A DNA stretch of 64,000 bases from Sphingomonas sanxanigenens DSM 19645 = NX02 (GTDB lineage Bacteria; Pseudomonadota; Alphaproteobacteria; Sphingomonadales; Sphingomonadaceae), in the NCBI RefSeq assembly GCF_000512205.2, contig NZ_CP006644.1, forward strand, positions 682,001 through 746,000, in the 5' to 3' direction. Numbering within the stretch: position 1 is the first letter of the stretch; each line of letters opens with the position of its first letter. Positions 7,548 through 16,983 of this stretch are shown here, piece by piece. Position numbers and translations under genes: made by a program. Under the pieces are notes generated by a model. It worked only from the letters and a program-made list of their open reading frames with translations. It searched no databases and was not told the DNA's origin.

Positions 7548-8393
7548 ATGAAGACCTGGTTCATCACCGGCGCCTCGCGCGGCTTCGGCGCCCTCGTCAC
7601 CAACCTCGCTCTGCAGCAGGGCGACGCGGTCGTCGCGACCGCCCGCAACCCGCAGCAGATCACCGATCGCTTTGGCGACCATCCCAATCTCCTCGCCGTC
7701 GCGCTCGATGTGACTGACGAGACCCAGGCCAAGGCAGCAACTGATGCCGCCATTGCCAAATTCGGCCGGATCGACGTGCTGCTCAACAATGCCGGCTTCG
7801 GCCTCATGGGCGCGGTCGAGGAGGCCAGCGCCGCCGAGGTGGAGGCGGTCTATCGCACGAATGTGTTCGGGCTGCTCAATGTCACCCGCGCCGTGCTCCC
7901 GCACATGCGCAAAGCGAAAGCGGGCCGCATCCTCAACATCTCGTCGATCGGCGGCTATCGCGGCGCGGCGGGGTTTGGGGTCTACTCGTCGACCAAGTTC
8001 GCGGTCGAAGGCCTGTCCGAAGCGCTCCACGCAGAACTCGAACAGCTCGGCATCCATGTGACGGTCGTCGAGCCGGGCTATTTTCGGACTGACTTCCTCG
8101 ACGCGACGTCGCTCAGCGTCAGCCCGACCGTCATCGAGGACTATGCCACGACCGCCGGCCGCGTCCGGGGTGTCGCAACGGGCCTCAATCATAACCAGCC
8201 CGGCGACCCGGCACGCCTTGCCCAGGTGCTGATCGACTTCGCGGATGCGCCCAATCCGCCGGTGCGCCTGCCGCTTGGCAGCGACACGGTCGCCGCGATC
8301 GAGGCCAAGCATGTCTCGGATGCCGCGATCCTCACCAACTGGCGGCAGGTGTCGGTCTCGACCGACTTTCCGTCCGACGCTGCAGCCGCCTGA
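7548..8393 (+). CDS. SDR family oxidoreductase
   Basis: A 281-residue short-chain dehydrogenase with the cofactor site TGASRGFGAL, NNAG in LLNNAGFGLMG, SS in NISSIGG and catalytic YSSTK. The C-terminal third is longer than in FabG-like SDRs and fits the subgroup annotated as oxidoreductase/short-chain dehydrogenase with a variable substrate lid. It has its own promoter region with the second copy of the putative LysR box. An AAAGGAAATCCCC ribosome site precedes the ATG. Confidence 0.9.
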   Translation: MKTWFITGASRGFGALVTNLALQQGDAVVATARNPQQITDRFGDHPNLLAVALDVTDETQAKAATDAAIAKFGRIDVLLNNAGFGLMGAVEEASAAEVEAVYRTNVFGLLNVTRAVLPHMRKAKAGRILNISSIGGYRGAAGFGVYSSTKFAVEGLSEALHAELEQLGIHVTVVEPGYFRTDFLDATSLSVSPTVIEDYATTAGRVRGVATGLNHNQPGDPARLAQVLIDFADAPNPPVRLPLGSDTVAAIEAKHVSDAAILTNWRQVSVSTDFPSDAAAA

Positions 8394-8464
8394 CCCCGGG
8401 CGACCGCGTGCCCGCCACAAGCTGAGCGCCGTCGGTTCACCACTGGCGGCGCAGGAGATCGACC

Positions 8465-9421
8465 ATGTCCGCTATCACGCTCGCCAGCCCCTGCTCCCGC
8501 ACCGTCACACCTGTCCCGACGGGCTGGTCGACCACGCATCGGGGCATCGCATTCGGCCTTGCCGCCGCGCTGATCTGGGGCAGCTATATGGCGTTCTCCA
8601 ACCACGCCGTCGCGGCAGGCCTGTTGCCGAGCGATCTCGCGTTCATCCGTTATGCGACCGCCGGTCTGATCCTGCTGCCCTGGCTGATCCGCCATGCGCC
8701 GCTTCGCTTAGGCGGTATCGGCTGGGGCAAGGGTTTCGCGCTGGCTGTGCTTGCCGGACCGCTGTTCGTGCTGATCGGCACCTCGGGCTATCGCTTTGCG
8801 CCGTTGGCGCACGGCGCGGTCATTCAGCTGGGGTCGCTGACCGTCGCGAGCTTCCTCCTCGCCTCTGCACTGGTCGGCGAACGCGCCGGCCGGCGGCGCC
8901 TGACGGGCCTTGGCATAATCATCGGCGGCCTCGTCGTCACGGCGGGACCGAGCCTGCTCGCCGGCGGCTCGACCGCCTGGGTGGGCGATCTGCTGTTCAT
9001 CGTGGCCGGCGTGATGTGGGCGCTGTTCACAGTACTTCAGCGCCGCTGGGCAATCGATCCGATGGCTGCGACCGCAGTGGTGTCGGTGGTGTCGGCCGCG
9101 CTCTATGTACCGGTCTATCTCGGCACCGAGGGCCTCTCCCACATTGCTGCGGCTTCGCCCGCCCTGCTTGTTGAGCAGATTCTTGTCCAAGGCGTGTTCG
9201 GCGGCGTGGTCGCGCTGTTCGCGTTCAGCCGCGCGGTGCAAGATCTGGGCGCTGGACGCGCGGCACTTTTCCCGACGTTCGCGCCGGCCATCGCCATGCT
9301 GGTTGGCATCTCGTTCGACGGCGGTGTCCCTACGATAGTCCAACTCGCGGGCCTGCTGATCCTAACGGCCGGCATGCTGGTCGCGGTCACGTCGACCAGG
9401 TCGGCACCGAAGAGAGCCTGA
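8465..9421 (+). CDS. EamA family DMT-type transporter
   Basis: A 318-residue inner-membrane protein with about ten transmembrane segments in two EamA repeats. The first repeat starts near FGLAAALIWGSYMAFSNHA, and the second near WVGDLLFIVAGVMWALFTVL. EamA proteins export amino acids, metabolites or drugs. It follows the SDR at 7548 after 71 bp and probably belongs to that unit, so it may export its substrate or product (inference). A GGAG ribosome site lies before the ATG. Confidence 0.85.
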   Translation: MSAITLASPCSRTVTPVPTGWSTTHRGIAFGLAAALIWGSYMAFSNHAVAAGLLPSDLAFIRYATAGLILLPWLIRHAPLRLGGIGWGKGFALAVLAGPLFVLIGTSGYRFAPLAHGAVIQLGSLTVASFLLASALVGERAGRRRLTGLGIIIGGLVVTAGPSLLAGGSTAWVGDLLFIVAGVMWALFTVLQRRWAIDPMAATAVVSVVSAALYVPVYLGTEGLSHIAAASPALLVEQILVQGVFGGVVALFAFSRAVQDLGAGRAALFPTFAPAIAMLVGISFDGGVPTIVQLAGLLILTAGMLVAVTSTRSAPKRA

Positions 9422-9599
9422 TCACGCCCGCTGCCATGTTTCTAAGTGGCGTCGTGCTTGGCAGTTGAAGGACCCTTCCCGACTGGCTCATTGATTTAGG
9501 TGTTGTCGCCGCGATCCGTGCCAAGGCGATGGCAGCTGTCACGATCCCGCCAACCTAAACCTTCGGCTCGATCTCCGTCGCTTTCCGGTGGGGGTTGGG

Positions 9600-9621
9600 G
9601 CAGACCCGGATGTCTGCTTTT
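9600..9621 (+). terminator. Possible terminator hairpin
   Basis: A 6-bp stem GCAGAC / GTCTGC with a CCGGAT loop is followed directly by TTTT. It lies about 180 bp after the EamA gene. The form is good, but the distance makes the assignment uncertain. Confidence 0.4.
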
Positions 9622-10160
9622 GGTGAGATTTGCCGTTCGACACGTCGCTGGGGAACGGCAGAAATGTCCGTGCGCCGTGCCAAGGCGGCGCTTTCCAGTG
9701 GGTGAAAGCCCCACCCGGCAACATGCTCCAGCCGGAAGCAACCGGGGCAGGCATGGAGGTGACGAAATGTCTGAAGCCCCCGGATGACGGTCACATAGGT
9801 GACCGTGCGAGTGTGCAGGCCGCAACGTGAGTGAACGCTGAGCAAACCTCGAAAATGCCGATGTGTGGGCCGACCCGGCCGGACTTCCGGGGAAGGCTGA
9901 TACGGATGGGGGAGTTTGAGCGACGCTGAACCCATCCGCCACACCGGGGTAGTGGCGGCAGCATGTACACAAGGAAAGCGCACGCAACACGGGAAGCCCC
10001 ATCACGTGCTCGGGGACGAGCAACCGGACGCCCGCGAGGGATGGGACGGGCGCGGTGGGGTGGCGGAGAGGCCCGTAGTACCGGGGAAGCCGGGTAATGC
10101 CGGTGGAGGGAAGGAGCCTCAGTTCAAGGCGAACGCACCAAGTAGTGAGGGACCGCGAGA

Positions 10161-11492
10161 TTGGGAAACCTATCAACTCCGAAAAGCGTCCAGAAACTGC
10201 AGACGGCGTTGCACGCGAAAGCGAAGGTGGAAGCCGGCTACCGCTTCTACGCGCTGTACGACAAGATCAGCCGCGACGACATTCTGGCTCATGCCTATGC
10301 CCAGTGTCGCTCCAATAAGGGCGCACCGGGGATCGACGGTCAGGACTTCGCGGATATCGAGGCGTACGGCGTCGAGCGGTGGCTGGCGGAACTGACGCTT
10401 GCCATCAGAGAGGAGACGTATCGACCGGAACCGATCAGACGGGTCCATATACCGAAAGCCAACGGCAAACTCAGGCCGCTGGGCATTTCCACCGTGCGGG
10501 ATCGGGTCTGCATGACAGCAGCGATGCTGGTGCTGGAGCCGATCTTCGAAGCCGACCTTCCGCCAGAGATCTATGCCTACCGAACTGGGCGTAACGCCCA
10601 GCAGGCCGTGATCGAGGTGGAAGACCAGCTGTTTCATGGCCGTCCCGATGTCGTGGACGCCGACCTCGCCGACTATTTTGGCAGCATTCCCCATCCCGAA
10701 CTGATGAAGTCCGTCGCCCGCCGGATCGTCGATCCGCGCGTGCTGCACCTGATCAGGTTGTGGCTGGACTGTGCTGTCGAGGAAACCGACGACAAAGGCC
10801 GGAAGACACGAACGACGGCGGCCAAGGATCAGCGACGCGGCATCCCGCAAGGCTCACCCATCTCACCCTTGCTGGCAAATCTTTACATGCGCCGGTTCGT
10901 GCTGGGATGGCGGAAGCTCGGTCTTGGGCAACGCCTCGGCGCTCGGCTCGTCACTTACGCTGATGACCTCGTCATCCTATGCCAGAAGGGCAACGCGGAA
11001 GCCGCGCTCGATCATATGCGCAGGTTGATGGGCAAGCTGAAGCTGACCGTGAACGAGGAAAAGACCCGCATCTGCAAGGTGCCGGACGAGACGTTCGACT
11101 TTCTGGGATACACCTTCGGTCGGATGTACTCTCCGACGACAGGAAGGGCCCGCATGGGCTACCGACCGTCGAAGAAGAGCATCAAGCGCACCGTGGATAA
11201 AATCCACGCGCTGACCGAGATGACGTCGACATGGCAGGATCCCGCAGTACTGATAGCGAAGATTAACCGGGCGCTACGCGGTTGGGCCAACTACTTTTCG
11301 GTCGGCACAACAAGCAAGGCGTACCGGGCCGTCGACAGCTACACGTTGGTGCGGGTGCGTCGGTGGCTGCGTATCAAACATCGAGGCAAGCGACGCAGGG
11401 CTCGGGTTTATCCAGACGAGTACCTCTACGAGACCATTGGACTCGTACGCCTGACCAGACTTGGACGTAGCTCGCCATGGGCGAAGGCGTGA
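10161..11492 (+). CDS. ltrA: Group II intron reverse transcriptase/maturase
   Basis: A 443-residue multifunctional intron protein. The reverse-transcriptase domain (about residues 60-290) contains the finger motif with KGAPGIDGQDF, RRGIPQGSPISPLLANLYM, and the catalytic YADD of LVTYADDLVILC. A maturase (domain X) region follows. There is no HNH endonuclease domain, so retrohoming would depend on other primers such as nascent DNA at forks. The start codon is TTG (TTGGGAAACC). No internal stop or frameshift is visible, so the intron looks mobile. It splices and reinserts the surrounding ribozyme. Confidence 0.92.
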   Translation: MGNLSTPKSVQKLQTALHAKAKVEAGYRFYALYDKISRDDILAHAYAQCRSNKGAPGIDGQDFADIEAYGVERWLAELTLAIREETYRPEPIRRVHIPKANGKLRPLGISTVRDRVCMTAAMLVLEPIFEADLPPEIYAYRTGRNAQQAVIEVEDQLFHGRPDVVDADLADYFGSIPHPELMKSVARRIVDPRVLHLIRLWLDCAVEETDDKGRKTRTTAAKDQRRGIPQGSPISPLLANLYMRRFVLGWRKLGLGQRLGARLVTYADDLVILCQKGNAEAALDHMRRLMGKLKLTVNEEKTRICKVPDETFDFLGYTFGRMYSPTTGRARMGYRPSKKSIKRTVDKIHALTEMTSTWQDPAVLIAKINRALRGWANYFSVGTTSKAYRAVDSYTLVRVRRWLRIKHRGKRRRARVYPDEYLYETIGLVRLTRLGRSSPWAKA

Positions 11493-11504
11493 TGTCTTGT
11501 TCGA

Positions 11505-11617
11505 GAGCCGGGTGCGGGAAATCTGCACGCCCGGTTCGCCGAGCGGGGGGTGAAAACGGAACGTCTGGTAAGCCCTACAGGCGCACCGCACGTCACCGCG
11601 TCACCTCCCGACTCTAC
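11505..11617 (+). ncRNA. Group II intron domains V and VI
   Basis: Domain V spans 11505-11537. The lower stem GAGCCGGG / CCCGGTTC has the usual CG bulge on the 3' side, and the upper stem TGCGG / CTGCA closes a GAAA-containing loop. Domain VI follows with arms GGGGGGTGA and TCACCTCCC and a long inner insertion. The element ends at ACTCTAC. Confidence 0.7.
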
Positions 11618-11683
11618 CAATTCTCGCTATTTTGTGTGGTTCAACGCGATCTGTATCCATATTGCGGCCGTGGACTCCCACCC

Positions 11684-11704
11684 CGGAGGCCATCCCAGCC
11701 TCCG
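11684..11704 (-). terminator. Hairpin downstream of phaZ
   Basis: A perfect 7-bp stem CGGAGGC / GCCTCCG with a 7-nt loop lies 19 bp past the phaZ stop. There is no clear T-run on the minus strand, so this is a candidate only. Confidence 0.4.
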
Positions 11705-11722
11705 GCGCAAGTCACCCAACCC

Positions 11723-12940
11723 TCAGCTATGCGTCGCGATCCATTCCTCCAGCACCGGCGCAATCCGCGTGCGCCACTTGCTGCCGTTGAAGATGCCGTA
11801 ATGGCCCACGCCCGCGGCCATGTGGTACTTCTTCTTGTCCTCGGGCAGGCCCGTCGCGATGGTCAGCGCGGCCCTGGTCTGGCCGAGGCCGGAGATGTCG
11901 TCGCGCTCGCCCTCGATCGCCAGCAGCGCGATGTCCTTGATCGCCGCCGGGTCCACGCGGCGGCCGCGGTGCATCATCTCGCCCTTGGGCAGCTGATGCT
12001 CCTGGAACACCACCGTGATCGTCTGCAGGTAGAACTCGGCGGTCATGTCGCAGACCGAACGATATTCCTCGTAGAAATCCTTGGTCGCCTCGGCGCTCTC
12101 GTCGTCGCCGGCCACGAGGTGCTTGAACATCTCCCAATGGCTCATCAGGTGGCTGCCGAGGTTCATCGTCATGAAGCCCGCGAGCTGGAGGAAGCCCGGA
12201 TAGACCTCCCGCCGGGCGCCGGGATATTGCAGCGGCACCGTCGCGATCACATTCTGCGCGAACCAGCTGTGCGGGCGCTCGGTGGCGAGGCGGTTGACGG
12301 TGGTCGGCGCCTCACGCGTGTCGATCGGGCCGCCCATCATCGTCAAGGTGCGCGGGCGGTTGGGGTTCTCGTCCGCTGACATCACGCAGGCCGCGGCATA
12401 GCAGGGCACGGTCGGCTGGCACACCGCCAGCATGTGCGCGCCCGGGCCGATCTGGTCGAGGAAGGCGATGATGTAATCGACATAATCGTCGAGGTCGAAG
12501 CGGCCCTCGCTGGTCGGCACCAGCTTCGCGTCGCGCCAGTCGGTGATGTACACGTCATGCTTGGGCAGCATGCGTTCCACCGTGCCGCGCAGCAGCGTGG
12601 CATAGTGGCCGGACATCGGCGCGACGATCAGCAGCTTGGGGCCGCCCTCCACGCCTTCGCGCACGAAGCGCTTGAGCTGGCCGAACGGCTTGCGCAGCAC
12701 GATCTCCTCGCGCACGGCCACGGTCTTGCCGTCCACCACCGTCTCGGTCAGCCCGAAGGCGGGCTTGCCGCGCGGCGCGGATGCGTGCGCGAACACCTCG
12801 AGCGCGGATGCGAACACCGGCCCGCCGCCGAAATAGGCGGCCGGATTTGCCGGGTTCTGCAACAGGTTGGCGCTCATGTCGGCAAAGGCGCTGACGCCCG
12901 CCAACAGCGAACGCTGCATCTCATAAGCTTGGTAAAGCAT
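11723..12940 (-). CDS. phaZ: Intracellular polyhydroxyalkanoate depolymerase
   Basis: A 405-residue cytoplasmic alpha/beta hydrolase that mobilises stored poly-3-hydroxybutyrate. The N-terminus (MLYQAYEMQRSLLAGVSAFA) is typical of intracellular PhaZ. The nucleophile lies in the cysteine lipase box of LAVCQPTVPCYAA, characteristic of this family rather than Ser lipases. The C-terminal His is in GVGHYGIFNGSKW. There is no signal peptide, consistent with granule-bound action. Length is normal and the gene is monocistronic, facing the group II intron. It implies the host makes PHB. Confidence 0.93.
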   Translation of the reverse strand: MLYQAYEMQRSLLAGVSAFADMSANLLQNPANPAAYFGGGPVFASALEVFAHASAPRGKPAFGLTETVVDGKTVAVREEIVLRKPFGQLKRFVREGVEGGPKLLIVAPMSGHYATLLRGTVERMLPKHDVYITDWRDAKLVPTSEGRFDLDDYVDYIIAFLDQIGPGAHMLAVCQPTVPCYAAACVMSADENPNRPRTLTMMGGPIDTREAPTTVNRLATERPHSWFAQNVIATVPLQYPGARREVYPGFLQLAGFMTMNLGSHLMSHWEMFKHLVAGDDESAEATKDFYEEYRSVCDMTAEFYLQTITVVFQEHQLPKGEMMHRGRRVDPAAIKDIALLAIEGERDDISGLGQTRAALTIATGLPEDKKKYHMAAGVGHYGIFNGSKWRTRIAPVLEEWIATHS

Positions 12941-13274
12941 CTGGTCCTATCCCACAGACTCGACCGCGCGTTCGCGTGACGAGTCGGACTTTCTAGCGCC
13001 CTGGATCATGGTGGTGCAACGTCGTACTGTGGATTTGCGTTCCAGAATGCGACGAATTTCATGCCGCAGGTGCGAACGACGCAAGCGATCCCCGCATTCC
13101 CGTTACTTGCGCGGCGCGCCTGGGCGAAGGCCTCTGCCGCGAAGTGCAGGAAAGGGCGATTCGGCGTATGTTTCGAATATCGGCGCCATTCCCGCACCCT
13201 CTCCGGTCTGGGGATCCGATGGCCCGATCCTAAGCGCCATTGAGGGCCGCCGCGCGCGCTGCTACGCCCCGCCC
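12941..13274. other. Intergenic region between phaZ and the ABC gene
   Basis: A 334-bp divergent region. I see no convincing small gene or repeat in it. The frame of the ABC gene stays open upstream to 13008, but that stretch is rich in Arg/Cys and unlike a transporter N-terminus. Confidence 0.5.
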
Positions 13275-15110
<1,836 letters not shown>

Positions 15111-15186
15111 CGGCGGGGTGTCGCTGGCGTTGCCGGGCGCATGCTGTTCGAGGATGGAATAGGCAATTCTGGCACAAGAGCTGCCG

Positions 15187-15300
15187 CCCCCCTTCTCTCT
15201 CTCTCTCTTTCTCTCTTTCTCTCTCTTCTGACTCAGTAGGGGTATTGTGTCCCCGAAATAAGTCAGGGCAGCGAGTTTAGTATCCCTACTGAGTCAGAAG
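15187..15300. repeat. Inverted copy of the IS left end with an expanded CT tract
   Basis: CTTCTGACTCAGTAGGG at 15225-15241 is the exact reverse complement of 15284-15300, which belongs to the left end of the IS. Outside the first arm comes a CT/CTTT tract (15195-15224) and then CCCCCCTT (15187-15194). Outside the second arm comes AAGGGGGG directly. The left side is therefore an inverted copy of the IS end in which about 30 bp of CT repeats has grown. Confidence 0.75.
15243..15264 (+). repeat. 22-bp direct repeat left of the IS, copy 1
   Basis: The 22 bp containing TGTCCCCGAAATAAGTC are identical to 16856-16877 on the other side of the IS. Copy 1 lies inside the 42-bp spacer of the inverted repeat described above. 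Confidence 0.8.
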
Positions 15301-16814
15301 AAGGGGGGATTCGGTACCGGCGCAGATGTGATAGGCTCGGTGATTCAAACTGAGCTGGAGGGTCGGGATGGAGGGTCGCTGGACGGAGGAGATTGAAGCG
15401 CGTTTTGACGCTTATGTCGATCGTCTTGTGAAAGTGATCGGGCATGCGGACCGAGCCGAACCGTTGAGGGATTATTGCACGGGACTGCTGCTTCCCGTGG
15501 AGCGCAAGAGCGTGGAGCCGCTGGCGGCGGTGGTTCGGCCTGACCGGGTATCGGCGAAACACCAGTCGCTGCTGCATTTCGTGGGTCAGGGCGGCTGGTC
15601 GGACGAGGCGCTGATGGCGTGTGTCCGCGAGCAGGTTCTGCCGGTGGTGGAGCGCGACGGCCCGGTCGAGGCCTGGATCATCGACGACACGGGCTTTCCC
15701 AAGAAGGGGAAGCATTCGGTCGGCGTGGCGCGGCAATATTGCGGACAACTCGGCAAGACCGAGAACTGCCAGGTGATGGTCAGCCTGTCGTTGGCGACCG
15801 AGACGGCGAGCCTGCCGGTTGCGCACCGGCTGTTCCTGCCGGAGGCCTGGGCGAACGACGCCGAGCGGCGGCGCAAGGCCAGGGTGCCCGAGGATATCCC
15901 CTTCCGGTCCAAGACCGGGATCGCGCTCGATCAGCTCGCGGCGGCGATCGCGCAAGGCTTGCCGCCAGGCGTCGTGCTGGCCGATGCCGGCTATGGCGGC
16001 GCCGCCGATTTCCGCCAGGGCGTGACCGATCTGGGCTTAGCCTACGCGGTCGCGATCCGCCCCATCACCAATGTCTGGCGCCCCGGCGAGGCGCCGCCGC
16101 CACGCTCCAGAACGCACCGCCGTGGCCCTCGGCCAGGTGAGCAGAAGCTGCCCAAGCACGCTCATCAACCGGTTCAGGTCAAGGCGCTCGCGCTCGAGTT
16201 GCCCGACAGCGCGTGGCAGACCGTGACCTGCCGCCAGGGATCGAGCGAACCGCTCGGCGGACGCTTCGCTTTCCTGCGGCTATGCTGTGCCAATGGCGAT
16301 GGCCTGCGCGCCAATCCTTCCCCCGAGCTATGGCTCATGATCGAATGGCCACAAGGCGACCCCGAACCCGCCCGCTTCTGGCTCTCCACCCTGCCAGCCG
16401 ACATCGCCACGACCGAACTCGTCCGCCTCACAAAGCTGCGCTGGCGCATCGAGCGCGACTATCTCGATCTCAAGCAGCAATGCGGCCTCGGCCACTATGA
16501 AGGCCGCGGATGGCGCGGCTTCCACCACCATGTCACCCTATGCATCGCCGCCTACGGATTCCTCATCTCCCAAATGGAGACGATTCCCCCCTCAGCCCTC
16601 CACCATCCGCTATCCCGCCAAAAACCTCCCATTCCCAAAGCCTATATCCCGCGCGGCGCTCCCCGTTCGGCCGCAGCGCCATGTCCATGACTCCATCGCC
16701 ACCATCCGCATCCACCTCGCCGCCGCCATCGTCAGGCGCCTAGCTCGATGTCCCTGCTGTCTCGCGCCTCAATCCAATATCCGATCTTTATGACGCAGTA
16801 GGGATATAAAACTC
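15273..16814 (+). mobile_element. IS701-like insertion sequence
   Basis: The element is about 1.54 kb. Its terminal inverted repeats are at 15273-15295 and 16792-16814 and match at 20 of 23 positions, with the core TATCCCTACTG. The single transposase gene fills the interior. No clean target-site duplication is evident; the flanks instead carry permuted repeats, which points to more than one insertion or rearrangement at this spot. Ends are assigned from the inverted repeats only. Confidence 0.75.
15368..16690 (+). CDS. IS701 family transposase
   Basis: A 440-residue DDE transposase. The first catalytic Asp lies in WIIDDTGFPKKGKHSVGVAR, a signature of IS701 transposases. The second is in VVLADAGYGGAADFR, and the Glu is in RWRIERDYLDLKQQCGLGH. 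The N-terminal DUF4338-like region (about 1-90) and the IS4-type RNase H core are complete, with no frameshift, so the element may still be active. The C-terminal tail is Pro-rich. The start ATG follows GGAGGGTCGGG. Confidence 0.92.
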   Translation: MEGRWTEEIEARFDAYVDRLVKVIGHADRAEPLRDYCTGLLLPVERKSVEPLAAVVRPDRVSAKHQSLLHFVGQGGWSDEALMACVREQVLPVVERDGPVEAWIIDDTGFPKKGKHSVGVARQYCGQLGKTENCQVMVSLSLATETASLPVAHRLFLPEAWANDAERRRKARVPEDIPFRSKTGIALDQLAAAIAQGLPPGVVLADAGYGGAADFRQGVTDLGLAYAVAIRPITNVWRPGEAPPPRSRTHRRGPRPGEQKLPKHAHQPVQVKALALELPDSAWQTVTCRQGSSEPLGGRFAFLRLCCANGDGLRANPSPELWLMIEWPQGDPEPARFWLSTLPADIATTELVRLTKLRWRIERDYLDLKQQCGLGHYEGRGWRGFHHHVTLCIAAYGFLISQMETIPPSALHHPLSRQKPPIPKAYIPRGAPRSAAAPCP

Positions 16815-16855
16815 AGGCAAAGCGCTGTGCGCGCAATGCAGGCCAGCGAGTTTAG

Positions 16856-16877
16856 TATTGTGTCCCCGAAATAAGTC
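16856..16877 (+). repeat. 22-bp direct repeat right of the IS, copy 2
   Basis: Identical to 15243-15264. It is directly preceded by a 15-bp sequence (CAGCGAGTTTAGTAT, 16844-16858, overlapping it by 3 bp) that is also found at 15269-15283. A degenerate further copy (GTGTCCCTGAAATAGGTCAG) follows at 16878. Confidence 0.8.
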
Positions 16878-16983
16878 GTGTCCCTGAAATAGGTCAGCTC
16901 ACCACCCCGCTGCCGCTTTGACGCCGCTGCCCGTCGCGGGCATGTCGTGCCGCACTGACATCCCCCACGAGGCAAGGCCCCCC

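Larger units (their letters stand above)
9670..11617 (+). mobile_element. Group II intron with maturase
   Basis: The 5' end is taken at GTGCG (9670), matching the GUGYG consensus. The following sequence has the bacterial hallmark of a GGGTGAAAGCCCCAC stem. The maturase gene sits in domain IV. Domain V is recognisable at 11505-11537. A domain VI-like stem closes with TCACCTCCC and the element ends in ACTCTAC (11617), matching the AY 3' consensus. Total about 1,950 bp. The insertion point lies 9 bp after an 8-bp-stem hairpin (9631-9660, TGCCGTTC / GAACGGCA) in an intergenic region between the EamA and phaZ genes. Exact ends are inferred from consensus only. Confidence 0.75.

Noticed and set aside
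9500-10160. Several short frames in the 5' part of the group II intron
   Set aside because: This DNA is the structured ribozyme RNA (domains I-III), so the frames are incidental.
13008-13274. Longer N-terminus for the ABC transporter
   Set aside because: The added residues are Arg/Cys-rich and unlike an exporter N-terminus. The ATG at 13275 gives a normal protein.
15195-15224. CT tract as a promoter element or CRISPR-like array
   Set aside because: It is a simple CT/CTTT microsatellite inside an inverted IS end. There are no spaced repeats.
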